From Brevibacterium picturae (GTDB lineage Bacteria; Actinomycetota; Actinomycetes; Actinomycetales; Brevibacteriaceae): 23,651 nt of DNA. The notes beneath the pieces were generated by a model that ran no database searches, had not been told where the DNA came from, and saw only the letters and a program-made list of their open reading frames with translations. Location of the stretch: contig NZ_JAKDJU010000029.1 of NCBI RefSeq assembly GCF_030453725.1, positions 1-23,651 on the forward strand, given 5' to 3'. Of this stretch, positions 1 to 6,557 are shown in pieces (the first letter of the stretch is position 1; every line of letters begins with the position of its first letter). A program made the position numbers and the translations under genes.

Positions 1-19
1 CACCATGAACCATGAACGA

Positions 20-580
20 TCACCGTCTGCCACGGTCCGATGCGGCACAGATCCGCTCGAAGACGCTTCGCATCTGGGCGACATACGGTCTGCGTGAGAC
101 CTCTGCCAGGTACAGCCGGAACTGTTGTCTGGCTCTGCCGGGAAGTTCATCGATGAGATTCTTCACAGCCTGGACCGAGCGATCATCGGGACAGTGCAGG
201 TGGGGGAGCAGCAGGTCATAGAGCGTTCTGTCCGCAGTGGTGATGGGGTGCTCGTTGATGAGCTCCCATTCGTCCTGCGCGATCGTGAGCTCATGGACGA
301 CGATCTCGCACCCGTCGACGTAGCGCCGCCTCGGATAGGTGATGAAAGTCAGCGGACTCGGAGCCCTGCCGAGACCGCTGTGGACCCACCAGGCGATGTC
401 GTGGGAGAGCACAAGGCGCGGCGGGATCTGTGCATGCAGCGCCGCCATGCGGTCCTCCGAGCTGAGAACAGCACCCTTGCGGACCCAAGTGGACTCGGTC
501 AGTCGTGTCAGCAGACCGTCCAATGTCAGCTCGGTGAGGTGCTCGTAGCTGTAGTCACGCAGATGAAACATCGCCTCCAT
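20..580 (-). CDS. AbiEi-like antitoxin/transcriptional regulator family protein
   Basis: The 186-residue protein resembles the actinobacterial family annotated as type IV toxin-antitoxin AbiEi-type proteins. It has a gating segment reading WVRKGAVLSSED, then LVLSHDIAWWVHSGLG, a strand ending in TYPRRRYVDG, a VHELTI strand, and HPITTADRTLYDLLLPHL, which is the family's 'PVTTxxRTLxDL' signature. Known AbiEi proteins bind DNA and repress their own promoter. DNA binding here is inferred, since no clear N-terminal helix-turn-helix can be read. I chose ATG 580 because a plausible -10 (587-592) lies 6 bases upstream, making the message leaderless. A TTG at 616 and a second ATG at 571 are alternatives. 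No toxin gene (AbiEii nucleotidyltransferase) lies on the upstream side, and the downstream side is cut off by the window edge, so it is an orphan as seen here. Family call is moderate; function is unproven. Confidence 0.6.
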   Translation of the reverse strand: MEAMFHLRDYSYEHLTELTLDGLLTRLTESTWVRKGAVLSSEDRMAALHAQIPPRLVLSHDIAWWVHSGLGRAPSPLTFITYPRRRYVDGCEIVVHELTIAQDEWELINEHPITTADRTLYDLLLPHLHCPDDRSVQAVKNLIDELPGRARQQFRLYLAEVSRRPYVAQMRSVFERICAASDRGRR

Positions 581-612
581 ACAGCCACTATTGCGCTGTA
601 TGGAGGCGATGT
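568..612. repeat. Perfect 18-bp inverted repeat over the AbiEi-like gene start
   Basis: Bases 568-585 are the exact reverse complement of 595-612, with a 9-base spacer at 586-594. Each arm carries the core CGCCTCCATACAG or its complement. Read on the minus strand, the first arm fills the -35/-10 spacer, the spacer holds the -10 hexamer, and the second arm holds the ATG at 580. This is where an autorepressor would bind. In RNA it would form a hairpin only in transcripts starting further upstream. Confidence 0.9.
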
Positions 613-616
613 GCAA
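587..616 (-). promoter_or_regulatory. Candidate promoter of the AbiEi-like gene
   Basis: On the minus strand, TTGCAC (616-611) is a fair -35 and AATAGT (592-587) a weak -10, separated by 18 bases. Six bases after the -10 comes the ATG at 580, which fits a leaderless transcript. The promoter is embedded in the inverted repeat. Confidence 0.4.
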
Positions 617-632
617 GACCGAAGAATCAATC

Positions 633-641
633 TGTGGATAA
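633..641. other. Perfect DnaA-box 9-mer
   Basis: TGTGGATAA, equal to TTATCCACA on the minus strand, matches the consensus DnaA box exactly. It sits in the short intergenic stretch just upstream of the AbiEi-like gene. A near-miss (TGTGG followed by AAGC) occurs about 30 bases away. There is no cluster of boxes, so it is not an origin; it may be a single regulatory site or chance. Confidence 0.35.
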
Positions 642-671
642 ACCGCGACTCATGTTCGGTTGTCTGTGGAA

Positions 672-692
672 GCCGAGTCGGCTCGTCTCGGC
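672..692 (-). terminator. Weak candidate terminator of the DUF349 gene
   Basis: A 6-bp perfect stem, GCCGAG (672-677) with CTCGGC (687-692), and a 9-base loop lie just past the DUF349 stop codon. There is no T tract. It could fold in other ways because 672-682 is itself a small palindrome. Confidence 0.3.
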
Positions 693-700
693 AGCCTTCA

Positions 701-2053
701 TCAGCTCAGCTCGGCAGCCGTCTGAGCCAACTGGTCGCGCCAAGCGCGACGCGCGTCGAGCGCCGACTGTGCCTCGGCGACAGCCTTCTCATCACCGCTG
801 GTCTTCGCCTTGTCGAACTTCTGCTCCAACTCGGTGATCGAATCGTCGAGTTGGCTCAGCGCACCGGACGTTCGAGCCTTGGTCTCCGGGTTGCTGCGCT
901 TCCACTCGGCATCCTCTGCGTCGGAGAGCGCCCGTTCGACCTCACGCAGTCCGTTCTCCATGCGAGAGACATCGGCACGAGGCACCTTGCCGGCAGCTTC
1001 CCATTCGTCCTGAATGACGCGCAGCTCCTTCTTCGCCACGCCGATATCACCGATCGGCAGCAGGCTCTGCGCCCTGGCCAGGATGGCCTCTTTGACCTCG
1101 AGGTTGCCCTTGTACTCCTCGTCGACCGCAGCATTCTCTGCATCTCGAGCGGAGAAGAAGATGTCCTGGGCGGCACGGAAACGAGCCCACAGTGCGTCAT
1201 CGTCCTTGCGCGAGGCCCGTGGAGCCTTCTTCCACTGGCTCATCAGGTCCTTGTACTTTTGGGACACCGTGCGGAAGTCGGTCGAATCCGACAGCGATTC
1301 CGCCTCGGCCACGATCTTCTCCTTGATCCGCTTGCCCTCGGAGTTCTGTTTGTCGAGTTCAGCGAAGAATTCCTTGCGCTTGTGTTCGAAAGTGTTCCGA
1401 GCCTGTGAGAAGCGACCCCACAGCTCTTGGTCCACGGCTCGCGGCAGCCGGGGGCCGCTGCGCTGCATGTCCTTCCACTGGCCGAAGAGCTCACGCAGAC
1501 GTGCCCCGGACTGCTTCCACTGGATCTTCGCGGGATCGCGTTTGGCCAGCGATTCCGCCTCGGCGACGATCTCTTCGCGTTCCTCAGCCGCTTCGAGTTT
1601 CGCTGCCTCTGCGCGTGCCGCCTGCTTCGACTCGGTGGCCTGTGCATCCGAGATCAGGGTGTCCAACGTGGCGGACAGCCCCTTGAGGTCGCCGACGACG
1701 TTGGCTTCGGGAAGGCTCTGCTGCAGAGTCTGCGCGGCCGATGTCACCTCGCGACCTGGGGCGCCGGCCGAGAGTCGGTTGCGAAGAAGCGCCGCATTCT
1801 CGACGAGTTCGACGTGCTTCTTTGCGAAGTACTCCAGGGCCTCCTCAGGGCTGGCATCGGGGTACTGCCCGACCGCACGTTCGCCGTCAGCGGTGACGAC
1901 GAAGACATTGCCCTCCTGATCTGCTCGACCGTGCTCCGTTGCGCGCCGGACTTCCGCATCATGATCAACGGTGGTCCCGGCTACGGTCTGGGCCGCCTGC
2001 GGGCGGGGCAGAGAGGACGGGCGCGGGACCGGCTTCGGGGTCGGGGTCGACAT
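701..2053 (-). CDS. DUF349 domain protein
   Basis: A 450-residue, highly charged, mostly helical protein. Residues 1-30 are Pro/Ala-rich and probably disordered. At least three DUF349-type repeats follow, at about 170-235 (KIQWKQSGARLRELFGQWK), 256-310 (VSQKYKDLMSQWKKAPRAS) and 337-390 (KKELRVIQDEWEAAGKVPR), each with the W-x-x-x-G/P turn and a downstream LW.RF or equivalent. The C-terminus (400-450) looks coiled coil. DUF349 proteins are common in actinobacteria near relA/hisS, and their biochemical role is not established. I chose ATG 2053 because AAGGTGAGA lies just upstream and the protein opens with a typical MSTPTPKP; an upstream in-frame extension of 45 codons has no such support. It is transcribed away from the MBL-fold gene. 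Confidence 0.85.
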   Translation of the reverse strand: MSTPTPKPVPRPSSLPRPQAAQTVAGTTVDHDAEVRRATEHGRADQEGNVFVVTADGERAVGQYPDASPEEALEYFAKKHVELVENAALLRNRLSAGAPGREVTSAAQTLQQSLPEANVVGDLKGLSATLDTLISDAQATESKQAARAEAAKLEAAEEREEIVAEAESLAKRDPAKIQWKQSGARLRELFGQWKDMQRSGPRLPRAVDQELWGRFSQARNTFEHKRKEFFAELDKQNSEGKRIKEKIVAEAESLSDSTDFRTVSQKYKDLMSQWKKAPRASRKDDDALWARFRAAQDIFFSARDAENAAVDEEYKGNLEVKEAILARAQSLLPIGDIGVAKKELRVIQDEWEAAGKVPRADVSRMENGLREVERALSDAEDAEWKRSNPETKARTSGALSQLDDSITELEQKFDKAKTSGDEKAVAEAQSALDARRAWRDQLAQTAAELS

Positions 2054-2160
2054 GATTCTCACCTTGTTTCCATCGGTCGAACCTGCAGGGCTCTGTGCCG
2101 GCAGATCACTCGATTTCCTGATTGACGTTATCCCAGCATAACCAAGCTCCAGGCTCTGGA

Positions 2161-2166
2161 TAGACT
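2161..2166 (+). promoter_or_regulatory. Candidate -10 of a leaderless MBL-fold gene
   Basis: TAGACT is followed by six bases and then the ATG at 2173, the spacing expected for a leaderless transcript. No good -35 and no Shine-Dalgarno sequence are visible. Confidence 0.35.
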
Positions 2167-2172
2167 TTGAGC

Positions 2173-2817
2173 ATGGATGTATTTGCAACCCGTGCCGAAT
2201 TCCTCGAAGTCAACTGCTACGCCGTGCGTGCCGAAGGCCATGACGACGCCATATTCGTCGACTCGGGATTCGACTGCGCACCCGGCCTGGCTGAAATCGT
2301 TGAGGAGGAGAATCTGGTGCCTCGTGCCGTCTTCCTCACCCATGGTCACCCCGACCACATCCTCGGCCTGACCAACGTCCTGTCCCGTTGGGAAGTACCG
2401 GTCTACCTCGGTGCTCCCGACCGCTACCGTCTGGACAGACCCGCCGAGACCTTGAGCCCGCAGTTCGCCCCGATGCTCGAACCCCTCGTCAAGGACTGGA
2501 TCGCACCCGAGGTCAATGCCCTCCTCGACGCACAGACAGTGGAAGTCTCCGGACTCACCATCACGGCTGTGGCCGCACCCGGACACACCGAAGGATCGAC
2601 ACTGCTGCGGGTGCAGGCCGATGGCGAAGAGATCATCTTCACCGGTGATGTGGTCTTCGCCGGGGCGATCGGCCGCGTCGACCTCCCCGGGGGAGACGCC
2701 TCGGCGATGGCGGAATCGCTGCAGGCGTTCACAACGCTGCCCGACGTTCCCATCTATCCTGGACACGGCCCAGGCTCCCGAGTCGGTCACGAACTGGCGA
2801 CGAATCCGTTCTTCTAG
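2173..2817 (+). CDS. Metallo-beta-lactamase-fold hydrolase, glyoxalase II-like
   Basis: The 214-residue protein has the MBL metal-binding set in order: THGHPDH (HxHxDH), PGHTEGS, FTGDVVFAGAIGRVDLPGGD with the bridging Asp, and YPGHGPGSRVGHE near the C-terminus. The GxIGRxDLPGGD plus YPGHGP pattern is typical of YcbL/glyoxalase II-like single-domain hydrolases that act on thioesters such as S-lactoyl conjugates. The true substrate cannot be read from sequence, and actinobacteria often use mycothiol rather than glutathione. I chose ATG 2173 over the TTG at 2167 because of the -10 spacing. It lies 66 bases upstream of hisS on the same strand, a pairing common in actinobacteria. It is probably cytoplasmic, as no signal peptide is seen. 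Confidence 0.88.
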   Translation: MDVFATRAEFLEVNCYAVRAEGHDDAIFVDSGFDCAPGLAEIVEEENLVPRAVFLTHGHPDHILGLTNVLSRWEVPVYLGAPDRYRLDRPAETLSPQFAPMLEPLVKDWIAPEVNALLDAQTVEVSGLTITAVAAPGHTEGSTLLRVQADGEEIIFTGDVVFAGAIGRVDLPGGDASAMAESLQAFTTLPDVPIYPGHGPGSRVGHELATNPFF

Positions 2818-2883
2818 AGCAGACGAACCGACCGCAGTCAGCACCCCGAACACCATCAGAGACGAAGAGCACCAAGGAGAACA

Positions 2884-4218
2884 ATGGCGAAGTCAGCCCG
2901 ACTGTCCGGATTCCCGGAACGGCTTCCTGCAGAACGCGTGATCGAGACGTCGATCATCGACGTCCTCGCACACACCTTCGCACTGCATGGGTATTCAGCC
3001 CTCAACCACCGGGCAGTCGAGCCGATCAGCCAGCTGGCCAAGGACGGAGAGATCGACAAGGAGATCTTCGCCGTCAGCCGACTGCACTCCGAAGGCACGG
3101 AGCGCAACCCGCTGGGACTCCATTTCGATCTGACGGTGCCGCTGGCCCGGTTCATCGCCGATCACGCGAACGATCTGAGCTTTCCGTTCAGAGCCGCTCG
3201 CATCCAACCGGTGTGGCGCGGTGAACGCCCGCAGCAGGGCCGGTACCGCGAGTTCATCCAGGCCGATATCGATGTCATCGCCGAGGCTCAGCTGCCCGGC
3301 CACTTCGAAGTCGAGATCCCACTCGCTGTCGCCGATGCCTTCAGCCGGTTGGCTCCGCTGGGTGTGCCCGGCGTCAAGATCGTGGTCAACGATCGCCGAC
3401 TGCTCGAAGGGTTCGCCCGCGGCATCGGACTGACCAACATTCAGGCCGTGCTGCGCTGCCTCGACAAGTACGACAAGATCGGCCCGGCCGAGGTGGGCAA
3501 GCTGTTGGCCGCCGAAGCCGGTGCGAACGAGGAACAGCAGCGACTGTGCCTGGAACTGGCCGCGATCGAATCGGATTCACCTGACTTCGCCGCTGATGTG
3601 CGTGCACTCGGAGTCGAGCACCCCCTGCTCGACGAGGGTCTTGCGTCACTGACCACGATGCTTCGCGCCGCCCATCAGAGGGCACCTGGCGTTGTGGTGG
3701 CGCAGCTGAAGATCGCACGCGGGCTCGACTACTACACCGGCGCCGTCTACGAGACGCAGCTGATCGGGCATGAAGAGCTCGGCTCGGTCGCCTCGGGCGG
3801 TCGTTATGACTCGCTCGTCACGGTCGGGAAGAAGAGCTACCCCGGTGTCGGCATGTCGATCGGCGTCTCCCGGCTGATGGCGTTCATCCTCGACCCTGAC
3901 AGCGGCATCAAGGCCACTCGCGGGACCCCGTCGGCAGTGGTCGTCGCGGTGACCGATGAGGACAAACGCAGCGAAGCCGACGCAGTGGCCGCGGCTCTGC
4001 GCGCCCGCGACATCGCCTGCGAGGTCTCACCGAGTGCGGCGAAGTTCGGCAAGCAGATTCGCTATGCAGAGCGTCGCGGGATCCCCTTCGTGTGGTTCAC
4101 CGATGGCGATTCCGGTCACGAGATCAAGGACATCCGCTCCGGTGACCAGGCCTCGGCCGACCCGGCGACCTGGGAGCCCAACGAAGCCGACCGCAGGCCC
4201 CGGGTGTACCGCGACTGA
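2884..4218 (+). CDS. hisS: Histidyl-tRNA synthetase
   Basis: Charges tRNA-His with histidine in the cytoplasm. The 444-residue protein is a class II synthetase with LHFDLTVPLARF near residue 80, motif 2 as WRGERPQQGRYREFIQADID (about 112-131), the histidine-specific signature ARGLDYYTGAVYE (about 277-289) and motif 3 as GVGMSIGVSRLM (about 320-332). A C-terminal anticodon-binding domain follows (about 345-425, VVVAVTDEDKRSEADAVAAAL and after). Length is slightly above the usual 420-430. The start at ATG 2884 has AAGGAGAA directly upstream. It may be cotranscribed with the MBL-fold gene 66 bases before it. The convergent gap to the arsR-type gene (4219-4272) shows no clear terminator. Confidence 0.97.
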   Translation: MAKSARLSGFPERLPAERVIETSIIDVLAHTFALHGYSALNHRAVEPISQLAKDGEIDKEIFAVSRLHSEGTERNPLGLHFDLTVPLARFIADHANDLSFPFRAARIQPVWRGERPQQGRYREFIQADIDVIAEAQLPGHFEVEIPLAVADAFSRLAPLGVPGVKIVVNDRRLLEGFARGIGLTNIQAVLRCLDKYDKIGPAEVGKLLAAEAGANEEQQRLCLELAAIESDSPDFAADVRALGVEHPLLDEGLASLTTMLRAAHQRAPGVVVAQLKIARGLDYYTGAVYETQLIGHEELGSVASGGRYDSLVTVGKKSYPGVGMSIGVSRLMAFILDPDSGIKATRGTPSAVVVAVTDEDKRSEADAVAAALRARDIACEVSPSAAKFGKQIRYAERRGIPFVWFTDGDSGHEIKDIRSGDQASADPATWEPNEADRRPRVYRD

Positions 4219-4272
4219 CGCCTCCAGAGCCTGAACGGGAGCGCTGTGCCTGGCCGGAAGCACTGTGACTGG

Positions 4273-4653
4273 TCAGACCGAGGACCCGTGAGCGGGCGGG
4301 TCGGGTGCCAACGACCCGTCCGGGGCGATGTGATCGAAGATCTCGCGCACCATCGAGACCACGTGCGGGTCATCGACGGTGTAGAAGATCCGCCTTCCGT
4401 CCCGGCGGGAGGAGATCAGGCCCGCCAATCTCATCTTCGCCAGATGCTGGCTCACGGTGGGCACGGCCGCACCGATCGCCTCGGCGAGGGAAGAGACGTC
4501 GAGCTCCTGATTGACCAGCGTCCAGACCAGACGCAGGCGCGTGCCGGAGGCGAGCATCCGAAAGGTCTCCGCCGCCACCTCGACCTGCGCCGAGGTGGGG
4601 TCGGCTCCCGCATCGGAGTCGGGATCGCCTGTGCCCATGCCGCCAATGCTCAT
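4273..4653 (-). CDS. ArsR/SmtB-family metalloregulator-like repressor
   Basis: The 126-residue protein has a winged helix-turn-helix of the ArsR family: AETFRMLASGTRLRLVWTLV, then SSLAEAIGAAVPTVSQHLAKM (recognition helix, about 54-74) and the wing GLISSRRDGRRIFYTV. The alpha-3 metal motif ELCVCDL of arsenic/cadmium sensors is degenerate here (ELDVSSL, residues 50-56). The alpha-5 motif DxHx10HxxE/H of zinc/cobalt/nickel sensors is three-quarters present: D95, H97 and H108, but P111 at the fourth position with D112 next to it. A transition-metal effector is therefore possible but unproven. I chose ATG 4653, which has AGAGG five bases upstream; ATGs at 4701 and 4731 are alternatives. It is divergent from aspS, which is probably not its target. 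Confidence 0.88.
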   Translation of the reverse strand: MSIGGMGTGDPDSDAGADPTSAQVEVAAETFRMLASGTRLRLVWTLVNQELDVSSLAEAIGAAVPTVSQHLAKMRLAGLISSRRDGRRIFYTVDDPHVVSMVREIFDHIAPDGSLAPDPPAHGSSV

Positions 4654-4678
4654 GTCATCCTCTTCCTCGTCGCACGCG

Positions 4679-4691
4679 GCAGGTGACCTGC
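4679..4691. promoter_or_regulatory. Perfect 6-1-6 palindrome, possible ArsR-type operator
   Basis: GCAGGTGACCTGC is a perfect inverted repeat with one central base. It lies 26 bases upstream of the arsR-type start and in the shared divergent region with aspS. Its sequence does not resemble the AT-rich SmtB operator, so the link to this regulator is positional only. Confidence 0.35.
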
Positions 4692-4725
4692 AGTGGGCCA
4701 TGCCGGTATTCCAGTGGCGAGCGAC

Positions 4726-4731
4726 TATCAT
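4726..4731 (+). promoter_or_regulatory. aspS: Candidate -10 of aspS
   Basis: TATCAT is a good -10 hexamer about 40 bases before the GTG at 4773, and would give a leader of roughly 35 bases containing AAGGAG (4761-4766). No convincing -35 is seen. A TGTTCA half-site, like half of an ArsR-family operator, directly follows at 4732-4737. Confidence 0.35.
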
Positions 4732-4772
4732 TGTTCACGCGCTGCCACATAAACATCGTAAAGGAGCCCTAG

Positions 4773-6557
4773 GTGCTGCGAAGCCATCAAACCGGAAGCC
4801 TGCGAGCCACACATGCAGGACAGACCGTCACCCTGACCGGGTGGGTCGACCGTCGTCGCGATCACGGAGGTGTCGCCTTCATCGATCTGCGTGACGCATC
4901 GGGGATCGTTCAGGTCGTCGTCCGCGAGGACGATGCGCATGCACTGCGAAACGAGACAGTGGTCAAGGTCACCGGCACCGTGTCCCTGCGGCCCGAGGGC
5001 AACACCAACGCCAATCTGCCCACCGGCGACATCGAGGTCATCGACACCAGCGTCGAGATCCTCAGCCCGGCCGAGGCTCTGCCCTTCCAGGTCTCCGACC
5101 ACGCCGAAGACGCCGGCACCGTCGGCGAAGAGACCCGCCTGCGCTACCGCTACCTCGACCTGCGCCGCTCCGGACCGGCCGCGACCATGCGTCTGCGTTC
5201 GGCCGCGAACAAGGCAGCCCGCTCGGTCCTCGACGAACAGGAGTTCCTCGAAATCGAGACCCCGACCCTGACCAAGTCGACTCCTGAAGGTGCCCGCGAC
5301 TTCCTGGTGCCCGCGCGTCTGCAGCCCGGTTCCTGGTATGCCCTGCCGCAGTCACCGCAGCTGTTCAAACAGCTTCTGCAGGTGGCAGGCATGGAACGCT
5401 ACTACCAGCTGGCCCGCTGCTACCGTGACGAGGACTTCCGGGCCGATCGGCAACCCGAGTTCACTCAGCTCGACATCGAAGCCTCCTTCGTCGAGCAGGA
5501 GGACATCATCGCCCTGGCGGAGAAGATCCTCGTGGCTCTGTGGAAGCTCATCGGTCACGAGATCACGACTCCGATCCCGCACATCACCTACGCCGAGGCG
5601 ATGGAGAAGTACGGCAGCGACAAACCTGATCTGCGCTTCGACCTCGAACTGCACAACCTCACCGAGTTCTTCGCCGAAACTCCGTTCCGGGTCTTTCAGT
5701 CCGATTACGTCGGCTCCGTCGTCTACCCCGGTGGGGGCTCCCTGCCTCGCCGTCAGCTCGACGCCTGGCAGGACTGGGCCAAGCAGCGCGGCGCGAAGGG
5801 TCTGGCCTACGTCCTCGTGGCCGAAGACGGGACCCTGACCGGACCTGTCGCCAAGAACATCTCCGATGAGGAGAAGGCCGGACTCGTCGCAGCCGCGGGA
5901 GCCACCCCCGGTGACGCGATCTTCTTCGCCGCCGGTGACCCCGCGAGCTCGCGGGCTCTCCTGGGCGCTGCCCGCAACGAGATCGCCGAACGCACCGGAC
6001 TCATCAAGGAAGGCGACTGGGCCTTCGTGTGGGTCGTCGACGCACCCATGTTCGAGTCCGCCGCCGATGCTAAGGCCGCCGGCGACGTCGCCGTCGGTGG
6101 GGGCCAGTGGACCGCGGTCCACCACGCCTTCACCGCACCCAAACCGGAGTTCCTCGACACCCTCGAGTCCGACCCGGGCGCAGCACTGGCCTACGCCTAT
6201 GACATCGTGTGCAACGGCAACGAGATCGGCGGCGGCTCGATCCGCATCCACCGCAAGGACGTCCAGGAACGCGTGTTCCGGGTCATGGGCATCTCGGAAG
6301 AGGACGCCCAGGAGAAGTTCGGCTTCCTCCTCGAAGCCTTCAAATTCGGTGCGCCCCCGCACGGAGGCATCGCCTTCGGGTGGGACCGCATCGTGTCCCT
6401 GCTCGCCGGAGTCGACTCGATCCGCGAGGTCATCGCCTTCCCGAAGTCCGGCGGCGGCTACGATCCGCTCACCCAGGCACCCGCACCGATCACCGACGCC
6501 CAGCGCGCCGAGGCCGGTGTGGACTTCGAACCGGAAGCCGACGTCGTCGAGGCCTGA
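4773..6557 (+). CDS. aspS: Aspartyl-tRNA synthetase, probably non-discriminating
   Basis: A bacterial-type class IIb synthetase of 594 residues. The N-terminal OB anticodon-binding domain has GWVDRRRDHGGVAFIDLRD (about 23-41). Motif 2 is RYYQLARCYRDEDFRADRQ, followed by PEFTQLDIEASF; a GAD insertion domain occupies roughly residues 300-430; motif 3 is GIAFGWDRIVSLLAGV near residue 530, followed by the usual REVIAFPKSGGGYDPLT. His31 and Gly76 sit where discriminating enzymes such as that of E. coli carry Leu and Lys, and match non-discriminating AspRS, which also charges tRNA-Asn and relies on GatCAB. GTG 4773 is the start, with AAGGAG six bases upstream. The stop overlaps the rarA start by one base, so the two genes are probably translated in a coupled way. 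Confidence 0.97.
   Translation: MLRSHQTGSLRATHAGQTVTLTGWVDRRRDHGGVAFIDLRDASGIVQVVVREDDAHALRNETVVKVTGTVSLRPEGNTNANLPTGDIEVIDTSVEILSPAEALPFQVSDHAEDAGTVGEETRLRYRYLDLRRSGPAATMRLRSAANKAARSVLDEQEFLEIETPTLTKSTPEGARDFLVPARLQPGSWYALPQSPQLFKQLLQVAGMERYYQLARCYRDEDFRADRQPEFTQLDIEASFVEQEDIIALAEKILVALWKLIGHEITTPIPHITYAEAMEKYGSDKPDLRFDLELHNLTEFFAETPFRVFQSDYVGSVVYPGGGSLPRRQLDAWQDWAKQRGAKGLAYVLVAEDGTLTGPVAKNISDEEKAGLVAAAGATPGDAIFFAAGDPASSRALLGAARNEIAERTGLIKEGDWAFVWVVDAPMFESAADAKAAGDVAVGGGQWTAVHHAFTAPKPEFLDTLESDPGAALAYAYDIVCNGNEIGGGSIRIHRKDVQERVFRVMGISEEDAQEKFGFLLEAFKFGAPPHGGIAFGWDRIVSLLAGVDSIREVIAFPKSGGGYDPLTQAPAPITDAQRAEAGVDFEPEADVVEA

Noticed and set aside
1..24. Tandem ACCATGAA repeat at the window edge
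   Set aside because: Two copies of an 8-mer only; too short to call a repeat array.
633..700. Possible replication origin because of a DnaA box
   Set aside because: Only one good box, no AT-rich unwinding region, and no dnaA, dnaN or rpmH nearby.
125..1408. Long plus-strand open frame opposite the AbiEi-like and DUF349 genes
   Set aside because: It spans two genes on the other strand that have recognisable domains, has no family features, and is explained by high-GC codon bias opposite charged coiled-coil coding sequence.
4219..4272. Bidirectional terminator between hisS and the arsR-type gene
   Set aside because: Only 4-bp complementary segments (GTGC/GCAC) were found, too weak to support.
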